64,000 bases of DNA, taken from positions 248,001 through 312,000 of the forward strand of contig NZ_CP016170.1 of NCBI RefSeq assembly GCF_001676705.1, written 5' to 3'. The position numbers were made by a program, and so were the translations under genes. Below, in pieces: positions 8,701 to 15,721 of this stretch. The notes beneath the pieces are model-generated. The model did no database searches. It saw nothing but the letters and a program-made list of their open reading frames with translations, and was not told where the DNA came from. This DNA is from Bordetella bronchialis (lineage in GTDB: Bacteria; Pseudomonadota; Gammaproteobacteria; Burkholderiales; Burkholderiaceae_B). Within the stretch, counting starts at the first letter, position 1. Every line of letters starts with the position of its first letter.

Positions 8701-8973
8701 CGATTCTCCTGTTGTTATCGTGGAATTGCCGCAGGATGGCCTGGTCAGGCCTTACGATGGAAGGGACTGGCAAGCCCGCCGCCCTGCTCGCGACCAACAG
8801 GGTATAGAGGTGGAAGAGGCGGAACAAGCGCGTGGCGGCAAAAATGAAAGCGCATGTTTCGAGCCATCGTCGCAACGCAATCGCCGTGCCGAGGGGCGCA
8901 GGCCGCATGCGCGCGCCGCTCGCCCACAAGAATTTTTACGCTTCCAGCGCAACGCGCAAAGGGAAAGACCGTT

Positions 8974-9345
8974 ATGAAGCCCATCAAGACGCCTGGACCC
9001 GATCATCCCATCATCATCGAGCACAACCCCAGGCGCGTCGTCGTATCGCTGGGCGGCCGCGTCGTGGCGGACACGCGCGACGCGCTGACGCTGCGCGAGG
9101 CCGACTATCCGCCCGTGCACTACATCCCACGCAAGGACGCCGACATGGCGATGCTGCAGCGGACGGACCACGCCACGTATTGCCCCTACAAGGGCGATTG
9201 CTCGTACTTCAGCATCTCGCACGGCGGTGCGCGATCGGCAAATGCGGTGTGGACCTACGAGAATCCGCATCCCGCGGTGGCCAGCATCGCCGGACACCTG
9301 GCCTTTTACCCCGATCGGGTCGATGCCATCGACGAGCAAGAGTAA
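8974..9345 (+). CDS. DUF427 family protein
   Basis: A 123-aa protein of the DUF427 family, a small beta-rich fold of unknown function found widely in bacteria and fungi. Recognised by RVVVSLGGRVVADTRDAL, YIPRKDADM, a CPYKGDCSYFS motif with two Cys, and the ending VWTYENPHPAVASIAGHLAFYPDRVD. The start at ATG 8974 sits after GGGAAAG; the longer upstream frame lacks family similarity. It is divergently oriented from the MHS transporter and stands alone. Confidence 0.85.
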   Translation: MKPIKTPGPDHPIIIEHNPRRVVVSLGGRVVADTRDALTLREADYPPVHYIPRKDADMAMLQRTDHATYCPYKGDCSYFSISHGGARSANAVWTYENPHPAVASIAGHLAFYPDRVDAIDEQE

Positions 9346-9428
9346 GGTTTGCCGATGCGCGGCGCGGCTGCCGATCCTGGGACCGCCCCCGGCGCTTTCG
9401 GTGCCGCGCATGGCGCGCGGCGCCGTGT

Positions 9429-10292
9429 TCATTCGTACTTCTTGCCTAGCGCAAGGAGTTCGGGCGTGCCGATCAGCGCATTCAACTGGTCGAAGTCCAG
9501 CATGGCTTCGCGCCAGGGCGCGGTGGTGCCGTGCTCGCGCAGGCTGCCGTAATAGCGCTGCAGCATGTGCGACACGGCGCGTGCCGTGCCGCCCGGGAAG
9601 ATGACGATGGAAAAGCCCTTGGCCGCCAGTTCGGCCGCGCTCTTTACCGGCGTCATGCCGCCTTCGACCATATTGGCCAGCAGTGGAATGCGCCTGGCGA
9701 AACGCCGGCAGGCGGCGTCCATCTGTTCATCCGTGCGCAGGGCCTCGACGAAGATCGCGTCCACGCCGCATTCCAGGTATTGCTCGGCGCGATCCAGGGC
9801 GGCCTCCAGTCCTTCGATGGCCAGCGCGTCGGTGCGCGCCAGGATCAGCGTCCGGTCGCTGTGGCGCGCATCCAGCGCCGCGCGCAGCTTGCCGCGCATC
9901 TCGGCGGCCGGGACGACGCTTTTGCCGTTCAGGTGCCCGCAGCGCTTGGGGAAACCCTGGTCCTCCAGCTGTATCATCGCGGCCCCCGCGCGCTCGAAGC
10001 CGCGCACCGTGCGCTGCACGTTCAGCGCATTGCCGAAGCCGGTGTCGCCATCGACGATGACCGGGCAGGCGACGCGTTCGGTGATGCGGGCCAGGGTCTG
10101 CTCGACCTCGGTATAGGTGGTCAGGCCCACGTCGGAGCGCCCCAGCCGCGTGTAGGCGATCGACGCGCCCGACAGGTACAGGGCGTCGAAGCCGGCCTGC
10201 TCGGCGATCAGCGCCGATAGGGCGTCGTAGATGCCGGGCGCCAGGATGGCGTGGCCGTCGGCGAGTTTCTGTTTCAGCGTATGCGGCATCAT
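9429..10292 (-). CDS. isocitrate lyase/PEP mutase-family C-C lyase
   Basis: A 287-aa TIM-barrel enzyme of the ICL/PEPM superfamily. DGDTGFGN at 81-88 supplies the Mg-binding Asp residues, and the flexible-loop motif KRCGH at 116-120 marks a lyase (isocitrate, 2-methylisocitrate or 2,3-dimethylmalate lyase) rather than a phosphonomutase or oxaloacetate hydrolase. The start codon overlaps the small-subunit stop (ATGA at 10289-10292), so it is translationally coupled to the aconitase-type hydratase subunits upstream. That pairing resembles DmdAB plus 2,3-dimethylmalate lyase of nicotinate degradation, in which the hydrated C6 diacid is split to propionate and pyruvate. The exact substrate is inferred from context only. 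Confidence 0.85.
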   Translation of the reverse strand: MMPHTLKQKLADGHAILAPGIYDALSALIAEQAGFDALYLSGASIAYTRLGRSDVGLTTYTEVEQTLARITERVACPVIVDGDTGFGNALNVQRTVRGFERAGAAMIQLEDQGFPKRCGHLNGKSVVPAAEMRGKLRAALDARHSDRTLILARTDALAIEGLEAALDRAEQYLECGVDAIFVEALRTDEQMDAACRRFARRIPLLANMVEGGMTPVKSAAELAAKGFSIVIFPGGTARAVSHMLQRYYGSLREHGTTAPWREAMLDFDQLNALIGTPELLALGKKYE

Positions 10293-10972
10293 GCCCTCAT
10301 GGGATAGTGTTTGAGCGTGCCGTCGGCCAGGCGGCGTTTCAACAGGTTGAGCAGCCCGCCCGCTTGCACCATGTCGCGCAGGAAACCGGGAATCGGCTCG
10401 CAGGACAGGACGCTGCCGTCGGCCCGTACGATGCGGCAGGCATCCAGATCGATGGCGATGGCCTCGCCTTCCTGGATGGCTTCGGCGTCGCGGCACGTCA
10501 GCAGCAGCAGGCCGACGTTGAAGGCGTTGCGAAAGTACAGGCCGCTGAAGCTGGGCGCGATGACGGCGCGCAGGCCCAGCGCGACCAGGGCCGATGCCGC
10601 CTGCTCGCGGGAAGAACCGATGCCGAAATTCGGTCCGGCCACGATGACGTCGCCGGGCTGGACCGAGGCGGCGAATTCCGGACGCACACGTTCGAGGCAA
10701 TGCCGCGCGATCTCGTCCAGGGAGAACTTCATATAGGCACCGGGGGCCAGCTGGTCGGTGTCGATGTCGGCGCCCAGCCGCCAGACACGGTGGGTCTCCC
10801 GCGTCCTGGGCGTGGGCGAAGCGGCGGACGGCATTCCACCCTGACCGGCCCGCGGGTCGGCCCGGCCTGAGCCGGCCGCCCCTGCGCCGGCCGCGCCTGA
10901 GCCGGCCGCACCCGTTCGCGCATCGGCGCCGGCCCGGGTGGAGAGGGTATCGGCGATTCTGGACGAGGTCAT
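10289..10972 (-). CDS. aconitase-family hydratase small subunit (LeuD-like) with N-terminal repeat extension
   Basis: Swivelling-domain subunit of an isopropylmalate-isomerase-type hydro-lyase. The LeuD core is clear: DIDTDQLAPGAYM, then GPNFGIGSSREQA and FRNAFNVGLL. The N-terminal about 60 residues are extra: a Gly/Ala/Ser linker encoded partly by three 15-bp tandem units (10865-10909). The start at 10972 is supported by ATGA overlap with the large-subunit stop. It must pair with the adjacent LeuC-like subunit. The genomic partner is an ICL-type lyase rather than LeuA/LeuB, so leucine biosynthesis is unlikely; dimethylmaleate or a similar branched unsaturated diacid is a better guess. Confidence 0.85.
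   Translation of the reverse strand: MTSSRIADTLSTRAGADARTGAAGSGAAGAGAAGSGRADPRAGQGGMPSAASPTPRTRETHRVWRLGADIDTDQLAPGAYMKFSLDEIARHCLERVRPEFAASVQPGDVIVAGPNFGIGSSREQAASALVALGLRAVIAPSFSGLYFRNAFNVGLLLLTCRDAEAIQEGEAIAIDLDACRIVRADGSVLSCEPIPGFLRDMVQAGGLLNLLKRRLADGTLKHYPMRA
10865..10909 (-). repeat. three 15-bp in-frame tandem repeats
   Basis: Three head-to-tail 15-bp units (outer two identical, middle one with three changes) encoding AAGSG / AAGAG / AAGSG in the N-terminal extension of the hydratase small subunit. The unit length is a multiple of three, so copy-number change would lengthen or shorten the linker without breaking the frame. Confidence 0.85.
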
Positions 10973-12234
10973 TGCAGCATCTCCCGGGGATCGGCGATGT
11001 GTCCGGCCACGGCAGACGCGGCCACGGTGTACGGCGAGGCCAGATAGACCTGCGCCGTGCGCGCGCCCATGCGTCCCTGGAAGTTGCGCGCGGTGGTGGC
11101 GATGACGTTGGCGCCTTCCGGAATGGAGCCGCCGTAGCCGGAGCAGGCGCCGCAGGAATTGGGCAGCACGGTCGCGCCGGCCTCTACCAGCGTCGCCATG
11201 ACGCCTTCGCTTTCCGCCTGCCGCTGGTCGCGCGCGCTGGCCGGCGCGACCATCAGGGCGACGCCGGGCGCGACGTGGCGATGCCGCAGCACGCTGGCGG
11301 CGGCGCGCAGGTCTTCCAGCTTGGCGCCCGTACAGGCTCCGATATAGGCGACATGCATGGGCGTGGCGCCGTACTCGCCGATGGGCCGCGAATTGGCCGG
11401 ACTGTGCGGCGCGGCGATGTGCGGGGCCAGCGTGGAGGCATCGAAACGGTAGCGCTCGGCATCCGCACCGGGATCGGACTGCCAGCGTTCGAGGTCCAGC
11501 GCCTGCGTGACGCCGGCGTCGCGCAGGTAGGCGGCGGTCTTGTCATCCGGCGCCACCAGGCCGACCTGCGAACCGATCTCCGCCGACATGTTCGACAGCG
11601 TCATGCGTTCCTGCATGGACAGGGCGCGCACCGCCTCGCCGCGGAACTCGACGGCCTGGTAGCGCCCGCCGTTCATGCCGAAGCGGCCGATCATGTGCAG
11701 CATCATGTCCTTGGCGGTGACGCCGGGCGGCAGGCGGCCGTCCCACTCCATCATCAGCGTGCGCGGCACCTGGATCCAGATCTCGCCGCTGGCCACCACG
11801 CCCAGCATTTCGGTGCTGCCGACGCCAAACATATACGCGCCGAAGGCGCCGCCCGTCGGCGAGTGCGAGTCGCCGCCGACGCACAGCATGCCGGGTCGGA
11901 TATGGCCGTGTTCCGGTACGACCACGTGGCAGATGCCCTGCGAGTCGTAGACGTGGGGCAGCGCCTGTTCGGCGGCCCAGTCGCGGGCGATGCGCACGAT
12001 CTTGCGGGATTCGTCGTCGGCCTCCGGAACGTAGTGGTCCATGACCAGCACGACCTTGTCACGGTCCCAGATGCCGGTGCCCAGGGCCTCCAGCATGGGT
12101 TTGAGGCGACGCGGCCCGCTGGAGTCGTGGAACATGGCCAGGTCGACACGGCACGTGACGATATCGCCGGGCGCGACGGCGTCGCGTCCGCTGGCGGCGG
12201 CAAGCAGCTTCTGGGCCAGGGTTTGGGCGGGCAT
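10969..12234 (-). CDS. aconitase-family hydratase large subunit (LeuC-like)
   Basis: A 421-aa [4Fe-4S] hydro-lyase large subunit of the 3-isopropylmalate dehydratase / homoaconitase type. Cluster-ligand cysteines are present in IGACTGAK and in the later NSCGACSGYGG pair; the active-site GGDSHSPTGGAFGAYMFGVGSTE block is typical. It pairs with the small subunit encoded immediately downstream (ATGA overlap) and the ICL-type lyase, forming a hydratase-lyase unit. Upstream on the same strand are a GntR regulator and a Bug receptor. The family isomerises or hydrates branched diacids; I infer a dimethylmaleate-like substrate from gene order, not from residues. Confidence 0.9.
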   Translation of the reverse strand: MPAQTLAQKLLAAASGRDAVAPGDIVTCRVDLAMFHDSSGPRRLKPMLEALGTGIWDRDKVVLVMDHYVPEADDESRKIVRIARDWAAEQALPHVYDSQGICHVVVPEHGHIRPGMLCVGGDSHSPTGGAFGAYMFGVGSTEMLGVVASGEIWIQVPRTLMMEWDGRLPPGVTAKDMMLHMIGRFGMNGGRYQAVEFRGEAVRALSMQERMTLSNMSAEIGSQVGLVAPDDKTAAYLRDAGVTQALDLERWQSDPGADAERYRFDASTLAPHIAAPHSPANSRPIGEYGATPMHVAYIGACTGAKLEDLRAAASVLRHRHVAPGVALMVAPASARDQRQAESEGVMATLVEAGATVLPNSCGACSGYGGSIPEGANVIATTARNFQGRMGARTAQVYLASPYTVAASAVAGHIADPREMLQ

Positions 12235-12329
12235 GGGCGGCCTTTTGCGATGTCAGTGGAGTATGAAGAGGGCGACCGAGGGCGTCGCGCGATGGCGATG
12301 GCGATGCGGCAGCGGTGCGCTCCCGTGGT

Positions 12330-13103
12330 TCATGCGGCGCCCGGCCCGGCCGGCAGCCAGACGGGGGCGCCCGCGGTTTCGTGGGCGGCCATGTCCAGCC
12401 GATACTCGAAGCGGTCCGGGCGATAGCGCGCGTCCAGGTATTCGATGGGCCGTCCGTCCACATCGCGCACCAGCCGGCGGATGTTCAACAGCGCGGAAGC
12501 GACGGGCACGCCCAGCGCTTCCGCTGCCGCGGCGTCGGCCAGGACGGCAGTGACGGCCTGCTCGGCGCCCGAGACGCGGATGCCCAGTTCGCCGAAAATC
12601 TGCAGCAGGGGTTTGCTGCCCAGCGCCTTGCGCGATATGCGCCGGCCGATGGCGTCGGGAACATGGGTTTGCAGATAAGAAAACGCTTCGCCGTGGTGGC
12701 TGCGCACGCGCAGGGAGCGGTGCACGGGCGAGCCGGGCTCCACTTCCAGCCGTGCGGCGACGGCGGGCGTTGCGGGTTCGACCGCCAGTTCCAGCAGCCG
12801 GACCTGGGTGCTCATGCCCATGCGGGCAAGATGCGCCATCAAGGCGTCCACGGTGGCGCCCTGCTGGGGGGCCGAGAGTTGCGAGGGCGGCTGGGCGAAG
12901 GTGCCGCGGCCCTGGCGCCGGGATACCAGTCCTTCGGCGGCCAGGGCGTCCAGCGCGCGGCGGACGGTCAGGCGGGAGACGCCATAATCCTGCGCGAGCG
13001 CGTTTTCGCCGGGTAAGGGCGCGTCGGGTGCGTAGGTGCCGTCCAGCAGTTGCTGGCGCAGCAGCAGGTAGACCTGGTGATAGAGCGGTAGCGGGCTGTT
13101 CAT
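12330..13103 (-). CDS. GntR-family regulator, HutC/UTRA type
   Basis: A 257-aa transcription factor. The N-terminal winged helix (about residues 5-75) shows PLYHQVYLLLRQQLLDGTY, PLPGENALAQDYGVSRLTVRRALDALAAEGL and RRQGRGTF. The rest is a UTRA ligand-binding domain ending in RPIEYLDARYRPDRFEYRLDM, as in HutC-subfamily members. It lies between the Bug receptor and the hydratase-lyase genes on the same strand and is the likely local regulator, responding to the substrate or an intermediate. No clear operator is visible immediately upstream. Confidence 0.9.
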   Translation of the reverse strand: MNSPLPLYHQVYLLLRQQLLDGTYAPDAPLPGENALAQDYGVSRLTVRRALDALAAEGLVSRRQGRGTFAQPPSQLSAPQQGATVDALMAHLARMGMSTQVRLLELAVEPATPAVAARLEVEPGSPVHRSLRVRSHHGEAFSYLQTHVPDAIGRRISRKALGSKPLLQIFGELGIRVSGAEQAVTAVLADAAAAEALGVPVASALLNIRRLVRDVDGRPIEYLDARYRPDRFEYRLDMAAHETAGAPVWLPAGPGAA

Positions 13104-13152
13104 CGCGGATTCCGGGGTTGCCGCCGGCGTCGCATGCTTGCCGGACGGCGGC

Positions 13153-14121
13153 TTATTCGACGGTGGCGCCGGTGAACTTTACGACTTCGGCGTAGCGGTC
13201 GATGTCCTCGTTGACGAATTTCTTCAGTTCTTCCGGCGAGCTGCTGACCGCCGACGCCGATTCCTGTTCGAGCAGGCGACGGAAATCCGGGGCGGCGACC
13301 GCCTTGCGAGCGGCGTCGTTCAGGCTGGCCAATGTGTTGGCGGGGAGCTTGGCCGGTCCGAAGAGCGCAAACCATGCATTGGATTCGAAGCCCTTGATGG
13401 TGTCGCCGATGGGCGGGACGCCGGGCAGCGAGGCGAGCGGCTTGGCGCTGCTGACACCCATCGCTTTCAGCGCGCCGCTTTTGACGTGGGGAATGACGTT
13501 GAGGGTGCTGCCGAACATCATGTCGACCTGGCCGCCGAGCAGGTCGGTGACGGCGGGCGTGGTGCCTTTGTAGGGGACGTTGACGATATCCAGGCCGGCC
13601 ATCATCTTCATGCGTTCGCCGGCCATGTGCAGCGAGGAGCCGATGCCGCCGAGCGCCATGGTGTACTTGCCAGGGTTGGTCTTGGCAAGCTTGATGAGCT
13701 CGGCCATGTCGTTGGCGGGAAAGTCCTTGCGGGTGACGAGTACGCTGGGGACGCTGGCCAGCATGCTGATCGGGGTGAAGTCCTTGCGGGGGTCGAAGGG
13801 CAGGTTCTTGTAGAGGCTGGCGTTGATGGAGAAGCTGTTGAAGCTGACCAGGAGGGTGTTGCCGTCGGCCGCGCTCTTGGCGACGTAGTCGGCGGCGATA
13901 TTGCCGCCGGCGCCGGGGCGGTTTTCCACGATGACAGTACGGCCCATTTCCTTGGCCATGGTGGCGCCGATGCTGCGTGCGACCGTGTCGGTGGTGCCGC
14001 CGGGGGGCGCGCCGACGACCAGTTTGATCGGCGGGTTTTGCTGGGCCAGGACGGGGGCGGCTGACGCTGCGGCGGCGATGGCGGCGAGCGCGATGGCGAA
14101 GGCTCGGCGGGATGTCGGCAT
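13153..14121 (-). CDS. Bug-family (TctC) substrate-binding receptor
   Basis: A 322-aa periplasmic receptor with a signal peptide ending near APVLAQ. Bug motifs: IKLVVGAPPGGTTDTVARS, VIVENRPGAGGNIAADYVAKSAADG, KDFTPI, VNVPYKGTTPAVTDLLGGQVDMMFG. The start at 14121 is chosen for AGGAG 7 bases upstream rather than the earlier in-frame start at 14154. It heads the minus-strand operon with the GntR regulator and the hydratase-lyase genes, so it probably captures the diacid that operon degrades. No TctAB membrane genes are nearby; the membrane partner must be elsewhere or promiscuous. Confidence 0.9.
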   Translation of the reverse strand: MPTSRRAFAIALAAIAAAASAAPVLAQQNPPIKLVVGAPPGGTTDTVARSIGATMAKEMGRTVIVENRPGAGGNIAADYVAKSAADGNTLLVSFNSFSINASLYKNLPFDPRKDFTPISMLASVPSVLVTRKDFPANDMAELIKLAKTNPGKYTMALGGIGSSLHMAGERMKMMAGLDIVNVPYKGTTPAVTDLLGGQVDMMFGSTLNVIPHVKSGALKAMGVSSAKPLASLPGVPPIGDTIKGFESNAWFALFGPAKLPANTLASLNDAARKAVAAPDFRRLLEQESASAVSSSPEELKKFVNEDIDRYAEVVKFTGATVE

Positions 14122-14273
14122 GATTTGTCTCCTGTATGGTTGTATTGATAACAATACAAGTAGGATACAGCGGACGGACCGGGGTTGTCGAGACTGCCGG
14201 GTTAGTGCGTTGATCGAGGGATGCTCGGGCGGTGTGTCGGGCGATGCCTTCGATGGGGATGCTTATGTCGTCC

Positions 14274-14353
14274 ATTGATAAGCTGCTGTCGATCGTCATC
14301 GTGCTTATGCCGGTCGTTGGTGAGCTTCTGTCGCGTGTCATTTTGCTCATGCC
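14274..14353 (+). repeat. two ~42-bp tandem units, left edge of island A
   Basis: Two diverged copies of a ~42-bp unit (pattern GATAAGCTGCTG...CGTGCTTATGCCGG). They are the reverse complement of the three-copy array at 15553-15677. Confidence 0.75.
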
Positions 14354-14555
14354 GTCCGGCGGGGGAGATGCCTGTCGTGTCCGGCCCGCTCGGGCGGTCC
14401 AGGGCCTTCGCCCTGGACTACCGCTTCGTCTTCCTCCTTCGGCGGCCGAACGGGCGTTGGAGTTCTTGCGGCTTTTTTGCCCGGCCGTCCTACGTACGGA
14501 AGCCCTCGCGCGCCCTCGGACGGGCCGGCCCCGACAGGCATCTCCCCCGCCGGAC
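14354..14555 (+). repeat. 202-bp element with 24-bp terminal inverted repeats (A-left)
   Basis: The left end, 14354-14377, begins GTCCGGCGGGGGAGATGCCT; the right end, 14532-14555, is its exact reverse complement. The interior carries a second palindrome (TCCAGGGCCTTCGCCCTGGA) and a TACGTA-centred segment. The whole 202 bp is repeated in inverted orientation with about 95% identity at 15352-15553. It contains no transposase frame. It resembles a non-autonomous, MITE-like element in size and termini, but no target-site duplication was found. Confidence 0.8.
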
Positions 14556-14653
14556 TCACGGGGTGCCTTAGCGCCGGTCGCTGGGGCGGTCGGTTTTCTT
14601 GGCCCTTCGTGGGTTGCGTGTTCGGGTTAAGAAAGAGGTTCTGTTGCCCGTCG

Positions 14654-14682
14654 TTTTTGGGCCGCCCTGCGCGGCCCAAAAA
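14654..14682. repeat. perfect hairpin with CCTGC loop (A-left hairpin)
   Basis: A 12-bp perfect stem (TTTTTGGGCCGC, 14654-14665, with 14671-14682) around a CCTGC pentaloop. It is followed within 4 bases by CTACGCGGT. The T and A tracts pair with each other, so this is not an ordinary intrinsic terminator on either strand. Confidence 0.85.
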
Positions 14683-14831
14683 CGCCTACGCGGTCGGGGC
14701 ATGCGGTGGTTGCCGGTAGCGCCACGGTCGCTGGTAATGCAACGGCTGCAGGTAATGCCACGGTTGCTGGAAATGCGTAGGCCGGGGAATCAAAGTGGAA
14801 TCTTGGCCGCGCAGGGTGGGGGGAAACAAGG

Positions 14832-14866
14832 CGGTGTGGCGGGCCGCCCGCCGGCCCGCCACACCG
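14832..14866. repeat. 14-bp-stem hairpin, inner island A (left)
   Basis: A perfect 14-bp stem (CGGTGTGGCGGGCC with its complement) around a 7-nt loop. The identical stem recurs at 15094-15128 with a different loop. Confidence 0.8.
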
Positions 14867-15062
14867 TAGCACCGTGCCTTGCGACGGGCGTTGAGGATGG
14901 CGCCGCCGCGATTCGATAGGAAGCCGTGTGCCCGATCGCGCTAGCGGCGCGTGGCACCCGCCACACCGTAGCACCGTGCTTTGCGACGGGCGTTGGGGAC
15001 GGCGCCGCCGCGATTCGATAGGAAACCGTGTGCCCGATCGCGCTAGCGGCGCGCGGCACCTA
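14859..15062 (+). repeat. two 102-bp direct repeats in the centre of island A
   Basis: Adjacent copies at 14859-14960 and 14961-15062 differ at only a few positions. Each starts CCACACCGTAGCACCGTGC and contains CGATTCGATAGGAA and GATCGCGCTAGCGGCGCG. No frame is maintained as a plausible protein. Confidence 0.8.
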
Positions 15063-15093
15063 CGCCAGCATCCGTGGCATGCCGCGGTGCCTA

Positions 15094-15128
15094 CGGTGTG
15101 GCGGGCCGGTTGGCGGCCCGCCACACCG
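15094..15128. repeat. 14-bp-stem hairpin, inner island A (right)
   Basis: The same 14-bp stem as at 14832-14866 (CGGTGTGGCGGGCC) with loop GGTTGGC. Flanking bases (ACTTGTTTCTCCCCCA) are the inverted form of the bases preceding the left hairpin. Confidence 0.8.
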
Positions 15129-15220
15129 ACTTGTTTCTCCCCCAATCTGCGCAGGCAACGCTTTCACTTCGGGCGACGACCGTCGCAAGCCCGCACCCGC
15201 CGCACGCCACTATCGCGTAG

Positions 15221-15255
15221 CCGATTCGGAGCCGCGCAGGGCGGCTCCGAATCGG
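15221..15255. repeat. perfect hairpin with GCAGG loop (A-right hairpin)
   Basis: A 15-bp perfect stem (CCGATTCGGAGCCGC with 15241-15255) around GCAGG, which is the complement of the CCTGC loop of the left hairpin. It is preceded directly by ATCGCGTAG, the complement of the CTACGCGGT-type box beside the left hairpin. The stem sequence is unrelated to the left stem apart from the GCCGC at its apex. Confidence 0.85.
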
Positions 15256-15351
15256 CGGGCACCTCAAGATTCTTCTTATCAAGCGACAAGCGCCCCACGA
15301 AGGGCCAAGCACGCCGCCCGTCCCAGCGACCGGCGCTAAGGCAATCCGTGA

Positions 15352-15553
15352 GTCCGGCGGGGGAGATGCCTGTCGGGGCCGGCCCGTCCGAGGGCGCGCG
15401 AGGGCTTCCGTACGTAGGACGGCCGGGCAAAAAAGCGGCAAGAACCCCAACGCCCGTTCGGCCGCCGAAGGAGGAAGACGAAGCGGAAGTCCAGGGCGAA
15501 CGCCCTGGACCGCCCGAGCGGGCCGGCCCCGACAGGCATCTCCCCCGCCGGAC
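15352..15553 (-). repeat. 202-bp element with 24-bp terminal inverted repeats (A-right)
   Basis: Inverted copy of the element at 14354-14555, with its own exact 24-bp inverted termini (15352-15375 and 15530-15553). Same length, and the internal palindrome GTCCAGGGCGAACGCCCTGG is present with a compensatory change relative to the left copy. Confidence 0.8.
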
Positions 15554-15677
15554 GGCATAAGCAACATGACGCCCGACAGCAGCTCAACAACCACCGGCAT
15601 AAGCAAGCTGACACCCGGCAGCAGCTTATCAACGCCGGCATAAGCACGATGACGACCGGCAGCAGCTTATCAATGGC
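15553..15677 (-). repeat. three 41-42-bp tandem units, right edge of island A
   Basis: Three consecutive copies starting at 15553, 15595 and 15636 (each CGGCATAAGC...CAGCAGCT-type), the inverted form of the left-edge units. Copy number differs between the two edges (3 versus 2). Confidence 0.75.
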
Positions 15678-15721
15678 CGGCAATAGGAAGATGTCGCACG
15701 CATCCGCCCTGCCCGCGCACA

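Larger units (their letters stand above)
14220..15690. repeat. palindromic island A (non-coding composite inverted-repeat locus)
   Basis: The 1.6 kb between the Bug operon and the next gene holds no credible gene. Its two halves are imperfect reverse complements over most of their length. Working inward: 41-42-bp tandem units (two on the left, three on the right); a 202-bp element at each side with 24-bp inverted termini; a shared 45-55-bp stretch (CCTTAGCGCCGGTCGCTGGG on the left, inverted on the right); a CCTGC/GCAGG-loop hairpin; and a 14-bp-stem hairpin. In the middle are two 102-bp direct repeats. Open frames here translate to Arg/Pro-rich nonsense mirrored on both strands. The layout recurs in island B at 31.7-32.9 kb. 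Confidence 0.85.

Noticed and set aside
9429..12234. leuCD of leucine biosynthesis
   Set aside because: No leuA or leuB is present, the small subunit has a long repeat extension, and both genes are ATGA-coupled to an ICL-type lyase with a GntR regulator and Bug receptor. This points to catabolism.
14654..14682. CCTGC-loop hairpin as an intrinsic terminator
   Set aside because: The A and T tracts pair with each other inside the stem, leaving no 3' U-tract on either strand.
14859..15062. Direct repeats in island A as a CRISPR array
   Set aside because: The units are adjacent 102-bp copies with no unique spacers of constant length, and no cas genes are present in the window.
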